44,073 nucleotides of DNA, from the IMG/VR virus record IMGVR_UViG_3300033145_000258, positions 1 to 44,073 of that record. One strand, written 5' to 3'. The position numbers and the translations under genes were made by a program. This DNA is from a virus. Shown one piece after another: positions 22,162 through 28,343 of this stretch. Below the pieces are notes generated by a model. That model was not told the origin of the DNA. It saw nothing but the letters and a program-made list of their open reading frames with translations, and searched no databases. The stretch's first letter is position 1. Every line of letters begins with the position of its first letter.

Positions 22162-22167
22162 TTATGC
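22107..22167 (+). other. attC-like site A
   Basis: R'' is AGCTAAC and R' GTTATGC, with 8-base spacers on both sides. The L arms TGACTCCGATG and CACGGCTCA pair with two extra bases on the left arm and one mismatch. The right half GGCTCAGCTAAATCGTTATGC-like sequence is shared with the attC sites at 26286-26387 and 26856-26937. Confidence 0.6.
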
Positions 22168-22178
22168 GAGGAAACTGA

Positions 22179-22346
22179 ATGAAGATAAAGTGTCTAATAT
22201 GCGGAGTTGAGATTAGAGAAAGCATGGGATTCCTATTAGCAAGAGATATCCTATCAACGCAAAAAAGAGTATTGTGTCTAAAATGTATTTGGAGGCATAG
22301 ACAAAATGAAGCAGCCTGTCCCCATATTCTCAGCCAGCGTAGTTGA
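22179..22346 (+). CDS. Small zinc-ribbon-like protein
   Basis: The product is 55 residues with CLICG and CLKC cysteine pairs 28 residues apart, and a basic C-terminus. It starts 12 bases after the attC A core with a GAGGAAA ribosome site. Its 3' end overlaps the NinB-like gene by 41 bases in another frame, which is unusually long. The gene is short but the cysteine pattern supports it. The function is unknown. Confidence 0.5.
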   Translation: MKIKCLICGVEIRESMGFLLARDILSTQKRVLCLKCIWRHRQNEAACPHILSQRS

Positions 22347-22734
22347 TAAAAAGCTCAAGATGACCGGCCATGTGAAAAAAGCCATCGCCTTGTGGGTTTC
22401 GACATTTGCCAACGGCGCTGACCTTGACATCGTTATTCGCAAGCGCTCGAAACAACGCACAAGCTTACAAAACAGGTACTATTGGGGGACGGTTGTTCCT
22501 ATTCTTGCTGACTTTTTCGGGCATGATAACCCGGAAGATATGCATGAAGATTTGAAATTAGAGTTCAACCCAACAAAAAGTAAGATTAACTCAGATAAAA
22601 TAATAGGTGGCACAACGACTAAATTATCAACCATTGAATTTTACCATGCAGAAGATAGCTATGTCGAAAGAATATGCAGGTGGGCGGCAACAGAATATGG
22701 AATTTATATCCCGCCACCGAAGAAGGCAGAATGA
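22306..22734 (+). CDS. ninB: NinB-like recombination protein
   Basis: The product is 142 residues. The pattern VIRKRSKQRTSLQNRYYWGT followed by ILADFFGHDNPEDMHEDLK is typical of lambda NinB (Orf) proteins, which bind single-stranded DNA and SSB and help load annealing proteins. The length matches the family. It has a GGAGG site and its stop overlaps the next start as ATGA. It sits at the head of the recombination set with ERF and YqaJ. Confidence 0.85.
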   Translation: MKQPVPIFSASVVDKKLKMTGHVKKAIALWVSTFANGADLDIVIRKRSKQRTSLQNRYYWGTVVPILADFFGHDNPEDMHEDLKLEFNPTKSKINSDKIIGGTTTKLSTIEFYHAEDSYVERICRWAATEYGIYIPPPKKAE

Positions 22735-22997
22735 GCCGAGAAGTCGATAAAAAACATTTAGCTAAAATAAGGAAACAGCCATGCCTGGTCAGGAACGAAG
22801 AATGTTTTGGAAATGTAGTGGCGCACCATACTATCAGTGTTGGGGCGGGCGGTTCAGACAAAGATACAGCCCCCCTTTGCATAAGGCATCATTCAGAAGT
22901 GCATACGATTGGCAAGCTCACGTTCCAAAAGAAATACAAAATTAGCTTTTTGGAGTATATAGAAAATGAACGAAAAAATCATAATAGAAGCTCTTAG
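22731..22997 (+). CDS. DUF968/HNH-like recombination-associated protein
   Basis: The product is 88 residues. The segment KIRKQPCLVRNEECFGNVV, then AHHTISVGAGGSDKDTAPLC and IRHHSEVHTIGK follows DUF968-type proteins with HNH-like metal residues (AHH, C, HH, H). The ATG overlaps the NinB stop. Phage relatives occur in recombination blocks. Nuclease activity is likely but the substrate is unknown. Confidence 0.75.
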   Translation: MSREVDKKHLAKIRKQPCLVRNEECFGNVVAHHTISVGAGGSDKDTAPLCIRHHSEVHTIGKLTFQKKYKISFLEYIENERKNHNRSS

Positions 22998-23136
22998 GAA
23001 GGCACGGATTTACATTAATACCGTTGAGGCATTTGAAGATCAGATTGCTGGATTAAATATATTAAGCGACTACATTACTGGTGACGAAATCGAAGCTATT
23101 GACAGGGCTTTGTTGGAGGTGGGTTATGTCATATAA
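22966..23136 (+). CDS. Small hypothetical helical protein
   Basis: The product is 56 residues (MNEKIIIEALRKARIYINTV, then a DEIEAIDRALLEVGYVI tail). It is helical and acidic with no membrane segment. It overlaps the preceding gene by 32 bases and has a GGAG site 10 bases before the ATG. No family is recognised; position suggests an accessory recombination protein. Confidence 0.55.
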   Translation: MNEKIIIEALRKARIYINTVEAFEDQIAGLNILSDYITGDEIEAIDRALLEVGYVI

Positions 23137-23161
23137 CAAGAACCGAGGAGGGAATTAGAAA

Positions 23162-24127
23162 ATGGAAATAGTTAAATATAAAGTAAATGAAGCAGAGATC
23201 GCAAAAATGGCAAGTATTTACATGAACCTTACGATTAAGGACATTGATGACGATTCCGGGGCCGCTGAAGTCCATGCCGGAAGAATGGTAATGGTAAAGC
23301 ACAGGACTTCTATTGACAAGCTCAGAAAAGGCGCTAACGCTGATGCACAGGCATTTATCAAAAACAACAATAACAACGCCAAAAAACTTTTCTCGTTAAT
23401 TGAACCCATAGAAACTCACCTGAAAAATGAGGAGGGGAAAATCGAAGCCGAGAAGGAAAGAATTAAAACTGAAAAAGAACGAATTGAAATGGAGCGAAAT
23501 AGGGGGCGTGTAGATGCTTTACTGGCCGTTGACGTTGTTATGCCATTTTTTGATGTAGCTATGATGTCGGATGAAGATTATGGAGTTTTGTTTGAACAAG
23601 CCACAAAAGCAAAAGAGGAAAAAGCGCAAATTGCCGAAGAAGAACGACTTGCAAAAGAAAAAGCCGAAAAAGAATTAGCCGAGGAACAAGCCGAGATAGA
23701 GCGTGTCAGGGCTGAACAGGAAGCCACTGCCAAAGTACAGGCTGAAAAAGAAATGGCAATACAAGCCAAGCTGGACGCAATAGAAGCTGCTGAAAAGAAA
23801 AAGGCTGAGAGCAAAGAACGAAAATCACTTGAAAAACGTCTTGCGAAAGAAGCCAAGATCAAGGCTGAAAAAGACGCCAAGGAAAGGGTTGAGCGTGAAG
23901 CGAGAGAAAAAAAGGAGAAAGAGAAGGCCGAGGCACTTGAAAAAGCCCGACAAGAAGAATTAAGACCTGATAAAGAGAAACTTCTCCTATTCGCAGATAA
24001 AATTCAAAGCCTAACTGACGGTAATCTTAGCGTAGAATCACCAGAAGCACGAGCCATATTTGATAATGTTGTGTCGGCTATTCTTAGCATTGAAGAATAC
24101 TTTAGATCAAAAATAGAGGAGTTATAG
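23162..24127 (+). CDS. DUF1351-like coiled-coil recombination accessory protein
   Basis: The product is 321 residues. The N-terminal part (MASIYMNLTIKDIDDDSGAA, then GRMVMVKHRTSIDKLRKGA) and the long E/K/A-rich coiled coil in residues about 85-260 match DUF1351-type phage proteins found beside ERF or RecT annealing proteins. The coil may hold the annealase-exonuclease complex together, but this is unproven. A GGAGGG site precedes the ATG. Confidence 0.75.
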   Translation: MEIVKYKVNEAEIAKMASIYMNLTIKDIDDDSGAAEVHAGRMVMVKHRTSIDKLRKGANADAQAFIKNNNNNAKKLFSLIEPIETHLKNEEGKIEAEKERIKTEKERIEMERNRGRVDALLAVDVVMPFFDVAMMSDEDYGVLFEQATKAKEEKAQIAEEERLAKEKAEKELAEEQAEIERVRAEQEATAKVQAEKEMAIQAKLDAIEAAEKKKAESKERKSLEKRLAKEAKIKAEKDAKERVEREAREKKEKEKAEALEKARQEELRPDKEKLLLFADKIQSLTDGNLSVESPEARAIFDNVVSAILSIEEYFRSKIEEL

Positions 24128-24129
24128 CC

Positions 24130-24885
24130 ATGACAAATATTGAAAAGTTTGACGAAAGGCATAAGACAGAAAACTTACCGACCCCGGCTAATGACTCCCC
24201 GGCGGCTTTAATGCAAATGGCCATGTCAAAAGGGCTGGACTTGGACAAATTAGAGAAAATGCTTGAGTTGCAAGTTAAGTGGGAGGAAAGAGAAAGTAAG
24301 AAAGCCTATTTTTTGGCAATGGCTGATTTCAGGCAGCAGCCCTTGGAAATTCTGAAAGATCGAAAGGTATCATTCCAAACATCAAAAGGTAAAACCGAAT
24401 ACGATCACGCCAGCCTCGCAAATGTAGTAAATGTTATTGGAGCTGAATTAGGCAGTCACGGATTATCTGCTGCGTGGAAAACAGACCAGGGCAATTCCGG
24501 GATAAAAGTCACATGCGTATTGTCCCATCGTAATGGCCATAGCGAAGAAGTCTCTTTAACAGCACCGCCAGATTTGAGTGGTAGTAAAAACCCGATACAA
24601 GCCATAGCCTCAACCGTCAGCTATTTGGAAAGATACACATTGCTGGCTATCACGGGACTAAGCACTAAGGATATGGATAATGACGCAAATCCTATTGAGC
24701 CTGAAGCTAAAATCAACGATCAGCAATTAGCAGACATTACAACCCTTCAAAAAGACGCAAAACTTTCTGACAAGGAATTTGTCAAACGCCTTAAAAATAA
24801 GTTCAAAGTAGAAAAGGCTGAAGACCTCACAGAAACACAGGCCGAAGAATTAATCAAGGCTTTGGATGCTATAAAGAATGCTTGA
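24130..24885 (+). CDS. erf: ERF-family single-strand annealing protein
   Basis: The product is 251 residues. The ERF domain (residues about 50-175) shows KAYFLAMADFRQQPLEILKD, then YDHASLANVVNVIGAEL and SYLERYTLLAITGLSTKD. ERF proteins anneal complementary single strands for recombination and genome circularisation. The C-terminal region (residues about 200-251) is a charged helical tail. It overlaps the start region of the YqaJ gene; exonuclease and annealase normally act as a pair. Confidence 0.92.
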   Translation: MTNIEKFDERHKTENLPTPANDSPAALMQMAMSKGLDLDKLEKMLELQVKWEERESKKAYFLAMADFRQQPLEILKDRKVSFQTSKGKTEYDHASLANVVNVIGAELGSHGLSAAWKTDQGNSGIKVTCVLSHRNGHSEEVSLTAPPDLSGSKNPIQAIASTVSYLERYTLLAITGLSTKDMDNDANPIEPEAKINDQQLADITTLQKDAKLSDKEFVKRLKNKFKVEKAEDLTETQAEELIKALDAIKNA

Positions 24886-24911
24886 CAATAATAGATATAA
24901 AAAGGAATAGC

Positions 24912-25511
24912 ATGGTAACAATTTATACACATAGACAACAAAGCCCCGAGTGGTTTCATGCGAGACTTGGGTTAATCAGCGCAAGCTCTTTCTCTAAGGT
25001 TATGGCGAAAGGTGCTGGCAAGGTTCGTAAAGACTATATGTTAAAACTTGCGGCTGAAATTATTACCGGAACCCACAGAGACACATATCAAAACGCAGAT
25101 ATGATTAGAGGTAATGAACAAGAACCTCAAGCAAGAGCCGAATATGAGTTTATTACAGGGTGTTCAGTAGATCAGATAGGCTTCGCCAAGCGTGGAAGAA
25201 TATCATGCAGCCCTGACGGTCTGGTGAAGTCTGAAGGCGGTATAGAAATTAAGTCTGTAATCCCCGAAGTCCAGATTGAAACAGTTATTGCGGACAGAAT
25301 ACCGCCATCACACAAACCTCAAGTCCAAGGCTGTATGATGGTCTTAGATTGCGAGTGGTGGGATTTTGTTTCATACTCACCTTTAATAAAAAACAAAAAC
25401 TTTATGTTTATCAAACGAATGTATCGAGATAATGAATATATTGCTACGCTTGAATCTGAGATTGTTAAATTCATTGCGGACTTAGACAGAATAATTCTGT
25501 GTATGACTTAG
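24912..25511 (+). CDS. YqaJ-like recombination exonuclease
   Basis: The product is 199 residues. SPEWFHARLGLISASSFSKV, then MIRGNEQEPQARAEYEFITG, and GIEIKSVIPE (the Glu-x-Lys of the PD-(D/E)XK core) are typical of YqaJ exonucleases, which resect ends for the annealing protein. The TTG at 24882 would overlap ERF; the ATG at 24912 has an AAAAGGAAT site and begins the conserved domain. Its final codons (the LCMT end) lie inside attI-like element 2, and the TAG stop supplies the crossover G. Confidence 0.9.
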   Translation: MVTIYTHRQQSPEWFHARLGLISASSFSKVMAKGAGKVRKDYMLKLAAEIITGTHRDTYQNADMIRGNEQEPQARAEYEFITGCSVDQIGFAKRGRISCSPDGLVKSEGGIEIKSVIPEVQIETVIADRIPPSHKPQVQGCMMVLDCEWWDFVSYSPLIKNKNFMFIKRMYRDNEYIATLESEIVKFIADLDRIILCMT

Positions 25512-25517
25512 TTATAC
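25486..25517. mobile_element. attI-like insertion element 2
   Basis: A 15-base palindrome ACAGAATAATTCTGT is followed by GTATGAC-TTA-GTTATAC, inverted boxes three bases apart. Nineteen of 21 bases match element 1 from ATTCTG to GTTA, and the outer palindrome pair changes from G-C to A-T. It starts the multi-cassette array. Confidence 0.65.
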
Positions 25518-25527
25518 AGCTTAGAAG

Positions 25528-25746
25528 ATGAGACGAAAACCTGAAATTATAATCTGTCCTGCTGGGTGTGGATATATAAGAGCAAACCGTAAGCAAAAAC
25601 GATGTTGCGGATGCAAAACAAAGCTTTTTTATGTAAATGATTTTATAAATCCAAACGATGAGGATGATCTGAATGGGTTTATATGGCTTAGTCCCAGATG
25701 GGTCAATGTAAGGGAATGGTTAAACAAAAACGATATCGCTATATAA
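25528..25746 (+). CDS. Cassette-encoded zinc-ribbon-like protein
   Basis: The product is 72 residues with CPAGC and CCGCK cysteine groups about 17 residues apart, then a FINPNDEDDLNGFIWLSPRW segment. It is the first gene of array 2. The stop codon overlaps the R'' box of the following attC site. The ribosome site is weak (TTAGAAG). The function is unknown. Confidence 0.6.
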   Translation: MRRKPEIIICPAGCGYIRANRKQKRCCGCKTKLFYVNDFINPNDEDDLNGFIWLSPRWVNVREWLNKNDIAI

Positions 25747-25800
25747 CCACCGGATGTAGCCGACACAAAACGCCGTGCGGCTAATCCTATTTCGTTAGGA
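25741..25800 (+). other. attC-like site 1
   Basis: R'' is ATATAAC and R' GTTAGGA, 60 bases in all. The hairpin GGAT(G)TAGCCG(A)CAC pairs with GTG-CGGCTA-ATCC, a perfect stem with two extrahelical bases, both on the left arm, as is typical of attC. The R' box extends into the ribosome site of the next gene. Confidence 0.75.
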
Positions 25801-25812
25801 GGCTTATTTATT

Positions 25813-26064
25813 ATGCAATTATGGGATGCTTTTTTAGAAGATTATAAGGATGAGATATTTGATTGGTCACCAAGGCAATTATTAGAAATCTTCTGGCATT
25901 ATTGTCAGGATGGCAGTAAGGCTGTTTATGAGTTTTTAAACAAAGACGCCGTCCTAACCAACGCCATGCACTCGGACGGGGAGAAAGAAGCTGTTTATTG
26001 TGGAGGTTGCGGATTCATACATCAACCAGGGGAATGCCCAGATGGTATGGAAGGCCGCCGGTGA
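25813..26064 (+). CDS. Cassette-encoded hypothetical protein
   Basis: The product is 83 residues. The N-terminus is a helical Trp-rich part (LWDAFLEDYKDEIFDWSPRQ); the C-terminus has CGGCGFIHQPGEC, a possible zinc site. The ribosome site TTAGGAGG comes directly from the attC R' box and its flank. Its stop is followed by a hairpin and a GTTATAT that may be a decayed attC. Confidence 0.55.
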   Translation: MQLWDAFLEDYKDEIFDWSPRQLLEIFWHYCQDGSKAVYEFLNKDAVLTNAMHSDGEKEAVYCGGCGFIHQPGECPDGMEGRR

Positions 26065-26079
26065 TGGCGGATGTTATAT
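26055..26079 (+). other. Possible decayed attC-like site
   Basis: CCGCC pairs with GGCGG around GGTGAT, followed by GTTATAT, resembling the right half of a cassette site. A matching R'' box is not clear, so the next gene may belong to the same cassette instead. Confidence 0.3.
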
Positions 26080-26100
26080 TTCTTTTAGGAGAATGACAAA

Positions 26101-26289
26101 ATGAGTATAAGATATCGTTGTTTCTTTTGTGGATATTTATTCTGTTGTGGTTTACGGATGTTTCAGCAAGATATGATAGGCTTAGATAAATATCTTAATT
26201 TTGTTACAGCCGGATGGGTTTTTATTTCGCCTTGGTGGGGTATCGGAGTTATGATTTTGGCTATTATTGGTTGTGCGAAAACGAAATAG
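26101..26289 (+). CDS. Cassette-encoded small membrane protein
   Basis: The product is 62 residues. The start RYRCFFCGYLFCCGLRMF is Cys-rich and the C-terminal half (GWVFISPWWGIGVMILAIIG) is a likely membrane helix. A TAGGAG site precedes the ATG. Its stop lies in the R'' box of the attC-like site at 26286. The function is unknown; small membrane proteins are common cassette cargo. Confidence 0.6.
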   Translation: MSIRYRCFFCGYLFCCGLRMFQQDMIGLDKYLNFVTAGWVFISPWWGIGVMILAIIGCAKTK

Positions 26290-26387
26290 AACAAACCACT
26301 TGAGCTAACGGGAGAAGGCCGTGCGACTTCGGATAGGCCGAAATAGCTTGTCTGCTTTACCACCGTAACTCAGTTCAACCGTTATGC
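26286..26387 (+). other. attC-like site 3
   Basis: 102 bases. The R'' AAC is followed after 8 bases by TGAGCTAACGG, which pairs with CCGTAACTCA; 8 bases later comes R' GTTATGC. One extra base and one mismatch lie in the arm. The sequence is very close to the site at 26601. Confidence 0.7.
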
Positions 26388-26403
26388 TTGGGAGTAATAA
26401 ACA

Positions 26404-26661
26404 ATGGTCGAACTACCGAAAAATCCAACAAAAGAAACTCTATTGATTCTCGCGAACATAGGGGTTGATGTTAATAAAATAGTGCATATTGCAAGAGAAG
26501 AGCAACAAAAACTTGGGTTTGAAGTTATTCCCCCTAACTTTGAAATGGAACAAGCTGCCACAGCTTATCGTAGGCTATATGATTGTTTAACTAAAAATCA
26601 GCATAACAAACCACTTGAGCCAACGGGAGAAGGCAGTGCGATTTCGGAAAGGCCGGAGTAG
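26404..26661 (+). CDS. Cassette-encoded hypothetical protein
   Basis: The product is 85 residues. Helical (TKETLLILANIGVDVNKIVH, then FEMEQAATAYRRLYDCL). The last 17 or so residues (NKPLEPTGEGSAISERPE) are encoded by the left half of the attC site, so the natural chain has been extended by read-through. A GGGAG site precedes the ATG. No family is recognised. Confidence 0.6.
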   Translation: MVELPKNPTKETLLILANIGVDVNKIVHIAREEQQKLGFEVIPPNFEMEQAATAYRRLYDCLTKNQHNKPLEPTGEGSAISERPE

Positions 26662-26701
26662 CGCATAGGCCGAACGCCGTAGCTCAGTTTAGGCGTTAGG
26701 T
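26601..26701 (+). other. attC-like site 4
   Basis: 101 bases. R'' is GCATAAC and R' GTTAGGT, the latter a perfect GTTRRRY. The arms TGAGCCAACGG and CCGTAGCTCA pair with one extra A and one mismatch; spacers are 8 bases on both sides. The left half is nearly identical to site 3. Confidence 0.75.
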
Positions 26702-26706
26702 GACTT

Positions 26707-26913
26707 ATGGGAAAATATTTAGAAATCGGATTTTGCGATAGTTGTTATAACCACCGTTTGTGTGGTGGTCATAATTATTGCGAATTGGCTAAAGAAAGAA
26801 TTGATAGTTTGGGTCAAATTGTTTTAATCCCTGATTGGTGCCCTTTACCAGACGCACCTAACCCAGCACTGGAGCCGACCAACACTACCGAGCCGTCACA
26901 AAATATCGAGTAG
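26707..26913 (+). CDS. Cassette-encoded Cys-rich protein
   Basis: The product is 68 residues. CDSCYNHRLCGGHNYC and a later IPDWCPLP suggest a small metal-binding protein. The ending NPALEPTNTTEPSQNIE is partly encoded by the attC site. Its ribosome site is the AGGTG of the preceding R' box. The pattern with CPLP near the C-terminus is common in small proteins of unknown function. Confidence 0.6.
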   Translation: MGKYLEIGFCDSCYNHRLCGGHNYCELAKERIDSLGQIVLIPDWCPLPDAPNPALEPTNTTEPSQNIE

Positions 26914-26937
26914 GGCGGCTCAGTTCAAACGTTATAT
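26856..26937 (+). other. attC-like site 5
   Basis: 82 bases. R'' is ACCTAAC, a perfect RYYYAAC, and R' is GTTATAT. The stem CTG(G)AGCCG(A)CC pairs with GG-CGGCT-CAG: ten base pairs with two extrahelical bases on the left arm. Confidence 0.75.
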
Positions 26938-26941
26938 GCTT

Positions 26942-27127
26942 ATGTTTAAAAGATATTTAAAAATAAAAGTTTGGTGTATCTGGCATCTAAGAGCCCTTAA
27001 ACTTTTGCCTAATGTTTGGTATCGCTGTGAGATTGTACTTGCAGAGATTAGGGCTAAAGAACTACTATCTGTGTTTGACAAATACACACACAACCACCGG
27101 ATTCACTCGGACACTACGTGCCGGTGA
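26942..27127 (+). CDS. Cassette-encoded hypothetical protein
   Basis: The product is 61 residues, basic and Trp-rich (RYLKIKVWCIWHLRALKLLP, then EIVLAEIRAKELLSVFDKY). An earlier ATG at 26936 lies inside the R' box. There is no good ribosome site before either start. The C-terminal HNHRIHSDTTCR is encoded by the attC. A short amphipathic or membrane-edge helix is possible. The function is unknown. Confidence 0.45.
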   Translation: MFKRYLKIKVWCIWHLRALKLLPNVWYRCEIVLAEIRAKELLSVFDKYTHNHRIHSDTTCR

Positions 27128-27142
27128 TCCTAATCGTTAGGT
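27088..27142 (+). other. attC-like site 6
   Basis: 55 bases. R'' is ACACAAC and R' GTTAGGT. The hairpin GGAT(T)CAC(T)CGG(A)CAC pairs with GTG-CCG-GTG-ATCC around a TAC loop: thirteen base pairs with three single extrahelical bases, all on the left arm. It is the last site of the array. Confidence 0.8.
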
Positions 27143-27167
27143 GACTTATGGATAAAAGGAAAAGCCA

Positions 27168-27410
27168 ATGCCAAAATACGACCACCACTACGAAATAGAC
27201 GACACCGAAAACTACCGTGTAAGATTAGCCAAGTCATACTGGCAGATCAAAGAGCGCTTAGACAGTATGGAAGCGTATTTAAGGCACGCTGAAGATCATC
27301 CGGCTGATCTTACGAAAGAAGACGCTAATGAAGTTCAGGAGTTTTTGGAGGTTGTGGGGACAGAAATGGAGAGGTTCTTTTTGTTGTTTGTGGGATTTAG
27401 CGAGGATTAA
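27168..27410 (+). CDS. Hypothetical helical protein
   Basis: The product is 80 residues. Helical and acidic (RVRLAKSYWQIKERLDSMEA, then NEVQEFLEVVGTEMERFF). An AAAGGA site lies 7-8 bases before the ATG. It follows the last attC but is not followed by one, so it probably belongs to the phage backbone. A short overlapping frame from 27148 is likely spurious. Confidence 0.55.
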   Translation: MPKYDHHYEIDDTENYRVRLAKSYWQIKERLDSMEAYLRHAEDHPADLTKEDANEVQEFLEVVGTEMERFFLLFVGFSED

Positions 27411-27420
27411 GGAGGTAGCT

Positions 27421-27753
27421 ATGCAATCATTACACAGATCAATCCCGGACAGTAAAATTCCGTTACCATTAAAGCGGCCTCTTGTTTTTGGAGACCGTGA
27501 GCAGATAGAAGCCTTAAATGACATGGAGGCTGATATAGAGATAATGGAATCAGATCAGGCTAAAATATCCAGCAGCGGATTAAAATATTTTGATGTTTGC
27601 ATTGCATATTCGGGCGAACAATTCATTAAGGTTCTGGCAGTTGATAGAGCCGATGCTGAAAAAAAAGCAAGAAATGTAGCCAATCAAGACGAAGCTGATG
27701 TGGAAATCGATTATGTAAATGCAAGGGAAATTAAAGGGAGTGAAAATGCTTAA
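27421..27753 (+). CDS. Hypothetical protein
   Basis: The product is 110 residues. A helical C-terminal half with KYFDVCIAYSGEQFIKVLAV and a DADAEKKARNVA-like helix looks like a small alpha/beta domain of phage accessory type. The frame is open upstream, but the ATG at 27421 has a strong TAAGGAGGTAG site. The function is unknown. Confidence 0.6.
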   Translation: MQSLHRSIPDSKIPLPLKRPLVFGDREQIEALNDMEADIEIMESDQAKISSSGLKYFDVCIAYSGEQFIKVLAVDRADAEKKARNVANQDEADVEIDYVNAREIKGSENA

Positions 27754-27856
27754 AAAACTATTTATAGCGACAGGATTATATGCTTTCGTTGTGTCTTGGA
27801 CATTTCTTGCTCTATACGGAGCATTGAGGCTCGCTGAACGGTTTTACTTGCTATAA
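27746..27856 (+). CDS. Small single-span membrane protein
   Basis: The product is 36 residues with one likely membrane helix (TGLYAFVVSWTFLALYGALR) and a short basic start. It overlaps the upstream gene by 8 bases and has a GGGAG site. It is the last gene of the plus-strand operon and ends only 7 bases before the convergent holin gene. Confidence 0.55.
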   Translation: MLKKLFIATGLYAFVVSWTFLALYGALRLAERFYLL

Positions 27857-27863
27857 TTTAACA

Positions 27864-28343
27864 TTATTTTTTACCAAAAAACTCTTTAACAAAAGGCAGG
27901 ATGTTTTTAACAGCTCTTTCTCCAAAGAGGAATCCAAGCACTAAGATATTGATTGCAAACAACATAGCTCTTAACTCAGGCTCTTGTGATAAGTTCCACC
28001 CTTTGCTGAATGCCATATAATCTGCATACAACGTAAATAATCCCCATATAGGACGTTGTGCGCCCCGGATAAAAATAATTATATGCCCTACTATAGGTAT
28101 GGTTTTAAGGTCGGCTGCCGTGCCTTCCATGTCTTTGATGCGCTGGTTAAATTCTTGGTCGGCTTCCAGGGCATTGTCGGAGGCTTTGCTTTTTTGTTCA
28201 TACACAAACCGTTCATACGCAAGTTGAGCATCGCCTTTTTCCTTATCGCTCATGGATGGTGGGAAATATGCCTTAACAACGTCAAAGCCTTCCTTTATTA
28301 TGTTCCCGCCAAAGTCTGAAATTATCTTGCTTAGAACGCTCAT
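27864..28343 (-). CDS. 3TM-type holin
   Basis: The product is 159 residues. The C-terminal half has membrane segments near residues 82-98 (IPIVGHIIIFIRGAQRPIWG) and 130-150 (MLFAINILVLGFLFGERAVK), with a charged N-terminal helix region. The GAQRP and FGERAVK signatures are typical of phage/GTA 3TM holins. Holins make the membrane holes that time lysis. It overlaps the endolysin stop by one base and has a GGAGG site. It is the last gene of the late operon. Confidence 0.8.
   Translation of the reverse strand: MSVLSKIISDFGGNIIKEGFDVVKAYFPPSMSDKEKGDAQLAYERFVYEQKSKASDNALEADQEFNQRIKDMEGTAADLKTIPIVGHIIIFIRGAQRPIWGLFTLYADYMAFSKGWNLSQEPELRAMLFAINILVLGFLFGERAVKNILPFVKEFFGKK

Larger units (their letters stand above)
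25512..27136 (+). mobile_element. Integron-type gene cassette array 2
   Basis: About five cassettes in a row, each a small plus-strand gene followed by an attC-like site (25741, 26286, 26601, 26856, 27088). One cassette seems to hold two genes. The sites differ from each other, as expected for cassettes of separate origin, but share core boxes. No integrase gene is present anywhere in the genome. Confidence 0.75.

Noticed and set aside
23578-23880. Minus-strand frame rich in Ser, Ala and Phe
   Set aside because: It is the reverse reading of the Lys/Glu-rich coiled coil on the plus strand.
26163-26363. Minus-strand frame across the cassette and attC
   Set aside because: No ribosome site, and it crosses a recombination site; a cassette gene on the plus strand explains the region.
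22085-27170. Reading the repeats as ordinary terminators
   Set aside because: They lack T-runs, end in AAC/GTT boxes with fixed spacers, and carry extrahelical bases on one arm, which suits attC rather than terminators.
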